From assembly GCA_947374445.1 (NCBI GenBank), contig CANCBY010000172.1, positions 1 through 5,507 on the forward strand: a stretch of 5,507 nucleotides of DNA. The letters are read 5' to 3'. This DNA comes from Pseudobdellovibrionaceae bacterium. Lineage in GTDB: Bacteria > Bdellovibrionota > Bdellovibrionia > Bdellovibrionales > Bdellovibrionaceae. Shown one piece after another: positions 1 through 5,507 of the stretch (positions are counted from its first letter, which is position 1; each line of letters begins with the position of its first letter). A model generated the notes under the pieces. That model saw only the letters and a list, made by a program, of their open reading frames with translations, searched no databases and was not told the origin of the DNA. The translations under genes and the position numbers were made by a program.

Positions 1-546
1 AAAAAAAATGGGCTTAACAATTTAGCCAATCAGCTGACAGGAACTATTATTAAGAAAGACGAAAAGAATTTTATCGAAAGTTTTTCAAATAGTGACATGA
101 CCAACGTGCAATTTCGAGGACTCAAAGAGGCCGTGGACCGCTCGTCAGCTACTGCAACAGAAAAATCAGCTCTGCAAGAGATTGTTAGGGCGGGCCGTGA
201 TCGCAATCTGGCATATGATGAGTTTGCAAAAAATAATATTTCTTTGACCAAAGACTCTCACGGCAATGTGACAGCGATGGACTTTAAAGATGCCGACGGA
301 AAATATTTAGGAACTATCAAGCTCGACACACCGACAGATGAGGCTCTAAAGCTTGTTGAAAAGTTTAACACTGCCGAACAAAGAGTTAACGGAGATCCGT
401 TCAAAGATATTATGAAGCCTAGACTTCTGTCACCAGCAGAGGTGGTTGCCTATGGCGTTCCAGCTTCGGGCGCTTATTTTTACTGTTCATCACAGAAGAA
501 GAATATGAGCGCGCCGGTCGAGCCTGGATTGCTTGGAACTGACTGA
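1..546 (+). CDS. C-terminal part of an unrecognised protein (5' truncated by window edge)
   Basis: The frame is open from base 1 to a TGA at 544-546, giving the last 181 residues of a protein that starts outside the window. An ATG at 97 exists, but no Shine-Dalgarno-like sequence precedes it and the frame is open through the 96 bases before it without any ATG, GTG or TTG, so I treat this as a gene cut by the window edge. The visible part is hydrophilic and mixed-charge, with helix-prone stretches (for example LKEAVDRSSATATEKSALQE) and a short segment that looks beta-rich (KDADGKYLGTIKLD). It has no membrane helix and one cysteine near the end (AYFYCSSQKK). The tail is rich in Gly, Pro and Ala. 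I recognise no domain and assign no function. It is convergent with the transporter operon, so it is probably unrelated to it. The open frame spanning the whole segment and the hairpin right at its stop favour a real gene. Confidence 0.65.
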   Translation, partial: KKNGLNNLANQLTGTIIKKDEKNFIESFSNSDMTNVQFRGLKEAVDRSSATATEKSALQEIVRAGRDRNLAYDEFAKNNISLTKDSHGNVTAMDFKDADGKYLGTIKLDTPTDEALKLVEKFNTAEQRVNGDPFKDIMKPRLLSPAEVVAYGVPASGAYFYCSSQKKNMSAPVEPGLLGTD

Positions 547-563
547 TAAAAAGTCAGTTCCAA
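533..563. terminator. Perfect 12-bp inverted repeat over the stop codon of the plus-strand gene; possible terminator
   Basis: The left arm TTGGAACTGACT (533-544) and right arm AGTCAGTTCCAA (552-563) are exact reverse complements, separated by the 7-base loop GATAAAA. The left arm covers the last four sense codons and the first base of the TGA stop. The position between convergent genes suggests transcription termination, possibly in both directions. However, neither side carries the run of T expected of a standard intrinsic terminator: the plus side continues AAGGTTGATGAATTTT, and the minus side is not T-rich. It may instead be a 3'-end stabilising hairpin. The structure is certain; the role is inferred. 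Confidence 0.5.
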
Positions 564-615
564 AAGGTTGATGAATTTTGAGCTTCGAACTCTATAGTGA
601 CTAACCACTTAGAAA
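547..615. other. Convergent intergenic gap
   Basis: These 69 bases separate the 3' ends of the two convergent genes. Apart from the right arm of the hairpin described at 533-563, there is only an imperfect palindrome, GAGCTTCGAACTC (580-592), with no T-run after it on either strand. No gene, promoter or RNA could be supported here. Confidence 0.6.
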
Positions 616-1269
616 CTAATTGCATCTCAGAGGCCCGCAGCCGAGCTTTTGAAATTTTTTATCTGCGATTTCGCATTTAAGGAGACCACCTTTAACATAT
701 TCAATTAACTCAGTCTTTTTGTCGTCGCAGAATAGTTTTTGTTCTTTTTCGATATCACTTAAAGTCACTTGATAGCATAGCTTTTCTGACTGTGTCAGAT
801 TGCCAAAGTAAGTTGGAAATGTTCTGCAGAGTTGACCTACGTTTAAATTATATATTGGCTTGCCATCGAGGTCTGCGAATACCAAAACAATTGAGGTTTG
901 ATTGCCAATAATGGCTTTTGCCAAATCGCCATCAGCGCTTATCGATGTCAAAAGCAGATCTTTTCCAGAAAATGTTGGTTGAGTTGACCAGTCAGAAAAG
1001 TATTTTTGAGTTTTTAAATTGAAAAAATTCCATTTTATTTGATTTGGCAGAGATGAAAGCGCTTGTTGGGATAGAGTTGTGGTAAACAGAATTCCCCAAG
1101 TGATGTTAAATTTTTCCCCCATTGAACCAGAATCATATGAGTAGCTAATACCGAGTTGGTAATGGCCGTCTTGTGGATTTGTCGCCAACTGAAGTTCTTT
1201 GCCAAAATCTGGCGTTGCAAAAGAGTTCGCAGAAAATAGCAAAGCCACCAATAGGATATTTTTTAGCAT
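616..1269 (-). CDS. Small exported protein with six cysteines, function unknown
   Basis: This 217-residue protein begins with a good Sec signal peptide: Lys at 3, a hydrophobic core (ILLVALLF), then SANSFA followed by TPDFG, so signal peptidase I would probably cut after Ala18. There is no lipobox cysteine and no further membrane helix, so the product is expected in the periplasm or outside. The mature part (about 199 residues) contains six cysteines, all in the C-terminal third, at positions 148, 165, 181, 199, 211 and 216, a number that could form three disulfides. The middle looks like a beta-rich domain (YQLGISYSYDSGS, SIVLVFADLDGKP). The start is supported by GGAG five bases upstream. 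The gene begins 18 bases after the oppC stop, so it is probably the last gene of the transporter operon. Spot counts of individual sequence lines suggest a lower GC content than the permease genes, which may mean it is a later addition. I do not recognise the family; a role in peptide handling would be speculation from position only. Confidence 0.8.
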   Translation of the reverse strand: MLKNILLVALLFSANSFATPDFGKELQLATNPQDGHYQLGISYSYDSGSMGEKFNITWGILFTTTLSQQALSSLPNQIKWNFFNLKTQKYFSDWSTQPTFSGKDLLLTSISADGDLAKAIIGNQTSIVLVFADLDGKPIYNLNVGQLCRTFPTYFGNLTQSEKLCYQVTLSDIEKEQKLFCDDKKTELIEYVKGGLLKCEIADKKFQKLGCGPLRCN

Positions 1270-1274
1270 TTTAA

Positions 1275-1278
1275 CTCC
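1275..1278 (-). promoter_or_regulatory. Ribosome binding site of the exported cysteine protein
   Basis: Read on the minus strand, GGAG lies five bases before the ATG at 1269, inside the 18-base gap after the oppC stop codon. It supports this start and independent ribosome loading within the polycistronic message. Confidence 0.65.
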
Positions 1279-1287
1279 GATTAAAAG

Positions 1288-2487
1288 TTATCGTCGAATA
1301 GCTTTTGGATCGATAGCATCTTGTAGTCCATCACCCAGATAATTAAAGCTGATCGTCGTGGCAAAAATCAAGATCCCTGGAAGAATGGCCAAGAAGGGAG
1401 CTTCGGTCATTAAGTCCTGAGCGTTGAATAGCATATTTCCCCAGCTAGGAGTTGGCTGCTGAATACCAAGTCCCAAAAAGCTAAGTGCCGCTTCCCACAA
1501 GATCGACTCGCCCACGCCAAGTGTGACACTCACAAGCATCGGAGCCACCACGTTCGGAAACATATGACGGAAGATGATTGTTGAATCATTCGCACCCAAT
1601 GTTTTTGCGGCCAAAATAAATTCACGCTCACGCAACGACAAAATACTTCCACGAACTAGCAGCGCAACCGTCATCCAACTAAAGAGCACCAATATAAAAA
1701 CCAACTTATATATACTTTGGTTCTCATCACCGACTAAAAATCCAAGGCCCGGAACTTTATTAAGATCGATCGCCGCGATCACGATCTGTATCGGCAAAAT
1801 TGGAAGCGACAACAATGAGTCAGTGAGCCTCATCAAGAGAGTGTCAATAAATCCACCGTAGTATCCTGCCACGGCACCAATCAAAAGCCCAATAAGGCTC
1901 GAAGCCAGTGCAACCAAGATGCCTACACCCATAGAGACGCGTGTTCCGTACACGAGCCGAATAAACACATCGCGACCGAGCTCATCGGTTCCAAGCCAGT
2001 GATGAGACTCAAAATTGTTCACGATCTTGGTGAGGTGCAAAGCCGGTTCGCCATTCACTTGAGAAAGTATTTTGAGAGTCTCTTGTGGATCTTTTCCAAC
2101 AAGATCAAACAAAGCATCTTCAGGTCGCGGTGGTTGCACTAAACCTTTCGCGATCAGTTCTGCTTGGAGGCTATTAGCTTCTTCTGCATGATCGCGGATG
2201 AATTCAGTCACTTTCGCTTCGCGCTCATCTGTTGATACTGTTACATAAGAGTTGACGGGCTTGTAGCGATTCAGAGCATTTTGTCTTTCAGAATCAAGAC
2301 CCGTGATCGACGCAATCACAGGCGCCATCAGTGCTACGAAAATAAAAAATGAAATAACCGCAAGACCAATGACAGCCATGCGGTGCTCAAAAAATTGCGT
2401 GAGCACGATCTTCCACATGGGTTGAAAGCGCTCCATTTCGGCTCGTTGTTCTGCGGTAATTACTTTTGTTTTTTCATTGGTGCTCAT
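1288..2487 (-). CDS. oppC: Peptide ABC transporter permease, OppC/DppC type
   Basis: This is one of the two inner-membrane channel subunits of a peptide importer of the Opp/Dpp family. The 399-residue protein has a cytoplasmic N-terminus, a first membrane helix near residues 36-60 (GLAVISFFIFVALMAPVIAS), and the family motif HWLGTDELGRD at 163-173. The permease core with several hydrophobic helices follows from about 184 (VSMGVGILVALASSLIGLL onwards). The EAA loop that contacts the ATPase is clear around 288-312 (AAKTLGA, then HMFPNV), and the typical end LGDGLQDAIDP is present. Usual family members are about 300 residues. The extra length sits between helix 1 and the LGTD motif, roughly residues 61-162, is highly charged, and is expected to face the periplasm. 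I chose the ATG at 2487 because AGGA stands seven bases before it. A TTG at 2550 would extend the frame by 21 residues, but that would overlap the end of oppB and add no family-like sequence. The gap to oppB is 13 bases. The substrate class (peptide, or another ligand of this family) cannot be fixed from the sequence. Confidence 0.95.
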   Translation of the reverse strand: MSTNEKTKVITAEQRAEMERFQPMWKIVLTQFFEHRMAVIGLAVISFFIFVALMAPVIASITGLDSERQNALNRYKPVNSYVTVSTDEREAKVTEFIRDHAEEANSLQAELIAKGLVQPPRPEDALFDLVGKDPQETLKILSQVNGEPALHLTKIVNNFESHHWLGTDELGRDVFIRLVYGTRVSMGVGILVALASSLIGLLIGAVAGYYGGFIDTLLMRLTDSLLSLPILPIQIVIAAIDLNKVPGLGFLVGDENQSIYKLVFILVLFSWMTVALLVRGSILSLREREFILAAKTLGANDSTIIFRHMFPNVVAPMLVSVTLGVGESILWEAALSFLGLGIQQPTPSWGNMLFNAQDLMTEAPFLAILPGILIFATTISFNYLGDGLQDAIDPKAIRR

Positions 2488-2494
2488 GTCGAAT

Positions 2495-2498
2495 TCCT
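2495..2498 (-). promoter_or_regulatory. Ribosome binding site deciding the oppC start
   Basis: On the minus strand AGGA lies seven bases before the ATG at 2487, in the 13-base gap after the oppB TAA stop. This favours the ATG over the in-frame TTG 63 bases upstream. Confidence 0.65.
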
Positions 2499-2500
2499 GA

Positions 2501-3472
2501 TTATTTGTAAGAGATTCGAGGGTCCACCACTCCGTAGAGGATGTCCGCAATCAGGTTGAACAAAAGAACCATGGCCACAGAAATAATAAAGCTCACCATG
2601 GCCACATTGAAGTCATTGCCAATGATAGAGTCATAAACCAATTTGCCAACACCTTGGTAAGCAAAAACGGTTTCAGTGATCACAGCCCCTGAAAATAAAG
2701 ATGAAAAACTCAAGGCAAGAATTGTGATCAGTGGAATCAAGGCATTGCGAAAGCCATGGCCCCAAATCACACGAGTGTACGAAAGACCTTTTGCCTTGGC
2801 CGTGCGGATATAATCATTGCGCATAGCTTCGAGCATCGCCGATCGAGTGAAGCGCAAGAAGCGCCCAATAGATTGGTAAGAAAGTGAAACTGTCGGCAGC
2901 ACTAGATATTTAGACCGGTCCCAGAAATAATCCCAAGACTGATTTTCATCGATGCCGATCGTAAAAGTTCCACCGGCCGGAAATATTTTATAATAAACTG
3001 AAAAAGTTAGGATCAACATGATTGCCAACCAGAAAGAAGGCACACTGATCCCCGCAAAGGCAAAAAAGTTCACAGCATTGTCGGCCTTAGAGCCCGGATG
3101 CAGAGCCGAGTAGATGCCCAAAGGCACCGAAATCAAAATTGATAGTAAGAGGCTAGCGAGCGAAAGATAAAATGTATTTAAAAGCTTAGGGCCCATAAGT
3201 TCAGAAACAGGAATGCGGTAAGTTCGAGAATAGCCGAGGTCGCCCGCAGCTATTGTCTTTACCCAATTAAAATAGCGGACGTAGCTTGGTTGATCGAGCC
3301 CATAAAGAGTTCGAAGTCTTGCTACGTCCTCAGACGTGATCTTAGGATTCGATTGAATCATAAGTTCGACGGGATCACCCGGCATTAGAGTCATCAATGA
3401 AAAGCAGACGTAAGAGAGCAATACTATTACGACTACAGTTTGAATGAGGCGCCGGATGATATATGTCGTCAT
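2501..3472 (-). CDS. oppB: Peptide ABC transporter permease, OppB/DppB type
   Basis: This is the partner inner-membrane channel subunit of the importer, 323 residues, a normal length for OppB/DppB. Family landmarks appear in order: the N-terminal MTTYIIRRLIQ followed by helix 1 (about 11-30), MPGDP at 30-34, LYGLDQP at 56-62, GDLGYS at 77-82, then a run of hydrophobic segments from about 99. The EAA loop that docks on the ATPase is DYIRTAKAKGL at 220-230 followed by FRNALIPLI, and the C-terminus ends with the usual VVDPRI. Membrane location and cooperation with OppC are known for this family. The ATG at 3472 overlaps the stop of the binding-protein gene as ATGA, so translation is probably coupled; the GGGA nine bases upstream is only a weak binding site. 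A TTG at 3487 would add five residues without family support, so I rejected it. Nothing is missing or broken. Confidence 0.96.
   Translation of the reverse strand: MTTYIIRRLIQTVVVIVLLSYVCFSLMTLMPGDPVELMIQSNPKITSEDVARLRTLYGLDQPSYVRYFNWVKTIAAGDLGYSRTYRIPVSELMGPKLLNTFYLSLASLLLSILISVPLGIYSALHPGSKADNAVNFFAFAGISVPSFWLAIMLILTFSVYYKIFPAGGTFTIGIDENQSWDYFWDRSKYLVLPTVSLSYQSIGRFLRFTRSAMLEAMRNDYIRTAKAKGLSYTRVIWGHGFRNALIPLITILALSFSSLFSGAVITETVFAYQGVGKLVYDSIIGNDFNVAMVSFIISVAMVLLFNLIADILYGVVDPRISYK
3469..3472 (-). promoter_or_regulatory. ATGA overlap coupling the binding-protein gene to oppB
   Basis: On the minus strand the four bases ATGA contain the oppB start (ATG) and the binding-protein stop (TGA). With only a weak ribosome binding site nearby, termination-reinitiation is the likely way oppB is translated. 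Confidence 0.7.
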
Positions 3473-5163
3473 TTCGTTAGGTCCCAAAGTTCTGCTTCGT
3501 TAGTTTCAGCGTACTGGTGGCCAGTGAGTCTGAAATGCTTCAAAGCCAAAGGTGGTACAGCAATATCTGAACGGTAGTAGAGAGGAATCACAGGCACATC
3601 GTCAGTGTAGATCTTGGCGATTTGGTGAGCGATCTCTGTGCGTTTTTTAGCATCGAACTCGGTCTCAAGAGACTCAACCAATTTGTCGACAGTCTTGTTA
3701 GACCAGCCCATTTGATTTTGTCCAGAGTAGCCGTTTTTGTCTGAAGGAATGCTGGCTGTGTGGAATGTCGACTTAGGATTTGATTCTGGAGAAGAAACCC
3801 AAGCGTACATCGCCATAGCGCCGTACTTGCGTTTTTTAGTGGTCTCACCAAAGAACACACGTGCTGGCTCATTCTTAATTACTACTTCGATACCAACGGC
3901 TTTCCACTGACCTTGAAGGTAAGTTTGAACTGTCTCGCGAGTTTTGTTTCCTGCCGTTGTCATGAATTGAAGAGACAATTTTTTACCATCTTTGTAGCGG
4001 TAGTTGTCTTTGTCGTTCATTTTCCAACCAGCTTCGTCCAAAAGACGAGAAGCTTCGCGTTTGTTGTAGTTGTAAATCGTGATCACTTTTGGATCCGCTG
4101 TGTACCAAGGATCAATTGTTGCCATATGGTGAAGGGCTACTTGCTGACGACCTTCGAAAAGGGCTTTTACTAGGTCTTCGCGATTCAAAGAATAAACAAG
4201 GGCTTTGCGAACCTTGATGTCTTTAAGAGTCGGGTTTTCCATGTTGAGATCAATGTGCTCATAAGTGAGCGACGGCTTGAACTCAACTTTGTAAGGAAGG
4301 CTCTCAGACTTTACTTTTTTATCGAAAGCTAAAGCTTGGTCGAAAGAAAATCCGAGTGAGCTCACAGTGTCGATCGTGCCTGAGCGCAAGTTGGCCTCAA
4401 GTGTTCCTGTGTTAGGAATTAGTTTCACGATAATTTTTTTGATTTTTGGTTGTGGTCCGTAGAAGTATTGATTTGGCACGAAGGTAACGTGCGATCCCAA
4501 TTTCACTTCAGCAATTTTATATGGACCGTTGAATAAACCATCAGCTGTTGGAGTTTTAGCGTAAAGAGTGTTCTTTTCATAACCTTCTTTTTGCGCTCCA
4601 TATTGTGCAAAAACCGCAGTCTCTAAGTGACTTGGCAATGGGTAAGTTCTTGCCAATTGATAGAAGTCCCAACGAGCTTTGTCGTAAGTGAAAGTGCATT
4701 TTTGTGGAGATTTAGGATCCCAATCAACTTTTTCGATTTGAGTGTAGGTTTCTTTGTCGCCCACGCTGACGTTCGGAGAATCAGCGATCGTGCGCGCCAA
4801 TTTGAAGTCTTCGCAAACTACAGGTTTACCATCAGACCATTTTGCTGCGGGGATGATTTCCCAAGTAGCAACAACTGTTTTTTTGCCGTTCACGGTGGCA
4901 AATTTAGCGCCGCCATTTTCCATTGAAGGAATAGACTTTGCTAATTGAGGCACCCATTTGCCATCAGCATCGAGAGTGACAAGAGCACGGCCCACAAGGC
5001 TGTACATGTAACTTGTCGCAGACATGGTTGCGATCAAAGGGTTGAAGTTCTCAAACTCCTGAGAGATTCCAATTTTGAATTCATCATTGCTCAGAGCTGC
5101 TTGTGAATTGGCAGAGAATGCCAATGTCAGAAACAGACTGAAAGCTGTCATCGATAGCTTCAT
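3469..5163 (-). CDS. Periplasmic peptide-binding protein, OppA/DppA type (SBP family 5)
   Basis: This is the solute receptor of the importer: in this family it binds peptides (in some members nickel, murein peptides or sugars) in the periplasm and presents them to the permease pair. The 564-residue length is usual. A signal peptide is clear: Lys2, hydrophobic core FSLFLTLAF, then SANSQA with a probable cut after Ala22. There is no lipobox cysteine, so it should be soluble rather than a lipoprotein, as in Gram-negative bacteria. Family features follow: NPLIATMS at 41-48, KWSDGKPVVCEDF at 108-120, FNGPYKI at 211-217, VRKALVYSLNRE at 318-329, LLDEAGW at 374-380 and VPVIPLYY at 523-530. The protein has only two cysteines, 117 and 156, which could pair. 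AAGGAG five bases before the ATG gives a strong start, even though this ATG overlaps the stop of the ATPase gene. I leave the symbol open because sequence alone does not separate oligopeptide from dipeptide or other binders. Confidence 0.95.
   Translation of the reverse strand: MKLSMTAFSLFLTLAFSANSQAALSNDEFKIGISQEFENFNPLIATMSATSYMYSLVGRALVTLDADGKWVPQLAKSIPSMENGGAKFATVNGKKTVVATWEIIPAAKWSDGKPVVCEDFKLARTIADSPNVSVGDKETYTQIEKVDWDPKSPQKCTFTYDKARWDFYQLARTYPLPSHLETAVFAQYGAQKEGYEKNTLYAKTPTADGLFNGPYKIAEVKLGSHVTFVPNQYFYGPQPKIKKIIVKLIPNTGTLEANLRSGTIDTVSSLGFSFDQALAFDKKVKSESLPYKVEFKPSLTYEHIDLNMENPTLKDIKVRKALVYSLNREDLVKALFEGRQQVALHHMATIDPWYTADPKVITIYNYNKREASRLLDEAGWKMNDKDNYRYKDGKKLSLQFMTTAGNKTRETVQTYLQGQWKAVGIEVVIKNEPARVFFGETTKKRKYGAMAMYAWVSSPESNPKSTFHTASIPSDKNGYSGQNQMGWSNKTVDKLVESLETEFDAKKRTEIAHQIAKIYTDDVPVIPLYYRSDIAVPPLALKHFRLTGHQYAETNEAELWDLTK
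5160..5163 (-). promoter_or_regulatory. ATGA overlap between the ATPase gene and the binding-protein gene
   Basis: The ATPase stop (TGA) and the binding-protein start (ATG) share the bases ATGA on the minus strand, showing that the two genes are cotranscribed and probably translationally linked. Confidence 0.75.
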
Positions 5164-5507
5164 GTGTTCTCCTTCAAACCGGCAGAGCCAGTTTTGTTTT
5201 GTTCAAACAGCCAGCAAGCTGTTTGATGTTCTTTGGATTTTGGATTGTGATTTAAAAGGCTTGGGATCTGCCGAGAGCAGATGTCCATTTTTTGCGAGCA
5301 GCGCGGATGAAACGTGCAGCCTGATGGCGGATTGATCGGACTTGGCACTTCGCCGGAGAGAGACTTTTTCATTTTCTTTTTGCCGGCGCCGACACGAGGG
5401 ATGGCTGCGATCAAAGCTTGGGTGTAAGGATGCTGTGGATTATTGAAGAGCTCATCGCGCGGAGCGATCTCGACAATTTTACCTAGATACATCACTGCAA
5501 TACGGTC
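5160..5507 (-). CDS. oppF: C-terminal end of a peptide ABC transporter ATPase, OppF/DppF type (5' truncated by window edge)
   Basis: This is the energy-coupling ATPase of the importer, on the cytoplasmic side. Only the last 115 residues are in the window, so Walker A, signature and Walker B motifs cannot be seen. What remains is highly characteristic: DRIAVMYLGKIVE at the edge (the strand just after the H-loop), DELFNNPQHPYTQALIAAIP, then the oligopeptide-transporter C-terminal domain GEVPSPINPPSGCTFHPRC. The wording GEVPSPINPPSGC fits OppF/DppF rather than OppD. Four cysteines are spaced C-x5-C-x6-C-x20-C; in some relatives such a set has been reported to hold an iron-sulfur cluster. A lysine-rich patch (KKKMKK) lies between the two conserved blocks. 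The frame is open to the window end, and the GTG and ATG near 5490-5495 are internal codons, not starts. Its OppD-like partner is expected further upstream, outside the window. Confidence 0.93.
   Translation of the reverse strand, partial: DRIAVMYLGKIVEIAPRDELFNNPQHPYTQALIAAIPRVGAGKKKMKKSLSGEVPSPINPPSGCTFHPRCSQKMDICSRQIPSLLNHNPKSKEHQTACWLFEQNKTGSAGLKENT
5169..5174 (-). promoter_or_regulatory. Strong ribosome binding site of the binding-protein gene
   Basis: AAGGAG on the minus strand ends five bases before the ATG at 5163 and lies within the last codons of the ATPase gene. A near-consensus site here, against a weak one for oppB, fits the need for more binding protein than permease from one message. 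Confidence 0.75.

Larger units (their letters stand above)
616..5507 (-). other. Peptide ABC importer operon (oppF end, binding protein, oppB, oppC, exported cysteine protein)
   Basis: Five genes on the minus strand follow each other with 4-base overlap, 4-base overlap, 13-base gap and 18-base gap, which strongly suggests one transcript. The order ATPase, binding protein, permease B, permease C differs from the common E. coli order, where the binding protein comes first and the ATPases last. No internal promoter is evident, so the promoter should lie beyond the right edge of the window. Confidence 0.85.

Noticed and set aside
8..25. ATG at base 8 as a gene start
   Set aside because: That frame stops after a few codons; the real frame here is the one open from base 1.
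30..251. Minus-strand open frame of 73 codons opposite the plus-strand gene
   Set aside because: It is short, is fully contained within the longer plus-strand frame, has no ribosome binding site that I can see, and has no recognisable product.
580..592. Imperfect palindrome GAGCTTCGAACTC as a terminator or operator
   Set aside because: It is short and imperfect, with no T-run on either side and no promoter nearby.
1574..1861. Plus-strand open frame opposite oppC
   Set aside because: It is antisense to a well-conserved permease region and its translation shows no family features, so it is a shadow of the real gene.
2488..2550. Longer oppC using a TTG start at 2550
   Set aside because: The 21 extra residues are not family-like and overlap the end of oppB; the ATG at 2487 has AGGA seven bases upstream.
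3473..3487. Longer oppB using a TTG start at 3487
   Set aside because: The ATG at 3472 gives the usual OppB N-terminus and a classic ATGA overlap; the extra five residues have no support.
3913..4926. Several plus-strand open frames opposite the binding-protein gene
   Set aside because: They follow from the codon bias of the real gene on the other strand; their translations are low-complexity, Phe/Val-rich and without motifs.
1..5507. CRISPR arrays, tRNA or rRNA genes, insertion sequences, phage attachment sites
   Set aside because: No spaced direct repeats, no cloverleaf-like segments, no transposase or integrase coding sequence and no terminal inverted repeats were seen.

Overview
The window reads as a stretch of a moderate-GC, Gram-negative (diderm) bacterial chromosome. 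The evidence is a solute-binding protein with a cleavable Sec signal peptide and no lipobox, which suits a periplasm. It also contains a second small exported protein rich in cysteine. Overall composition and protein style would fit a predatory or Bdellovibrionota-like proteobacterium, but this is a guess: no phylogenetic marker is present.

Layout. Bases 1-546 (+ strand) hold the 3' part of a gene that begins before the window; its product is not recognised. A perfect 12-bp inverted repeat overlaps its stop codon, and a 69-base convergent gap (547-615) follows. Everything from 616 to 5507 lies on the minus strand and looks like one tightly packed transcription unit. Read in transcription order (right to left) it contains: the C-terminal end of an OppF/DppF-type ATPase (cut by the window edge), an OppA/DppA-type peptide-binding protein, an OppB/DppB-type permease, an OppC/DppC-type permease, and a 217-residue secreted cysteine-containing protein of unknown function. 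The first two junctions are 4-base ATGA overlaps. The next gaps are 13 and 18 bases, each with a recognisable ribosome binding site.

How the genes work together. The binding protein would capture peptides (or a similar ligand) in the periplasm and deliver them to the OppB-OppC channel. OppF, with a partner ATPase presumably encoded upstream of the window, would power import. The last gene is placed to be co-expressed and its product is exported to the same compartment, but nothing in its sequence shows what it does. No promoter for either unit is visible: the minus-strand promoter should lie beyond 5507 and the plus-strand promoter before base 1.

Most of the window is an ordinary peptide ABC transporter operon. 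The points worth a second look are the roughly 100-residue segment between the first membrane helix and the conserved LGTD motif of the OppC protein, the cysteine-containing exported protein at the operon end, the hairpin over the stop codon of the orphan gene, and the two lone cysteines of the binding protein. I saw no sign of a new defence system, mobile element, CRISPR array or RNA gene.
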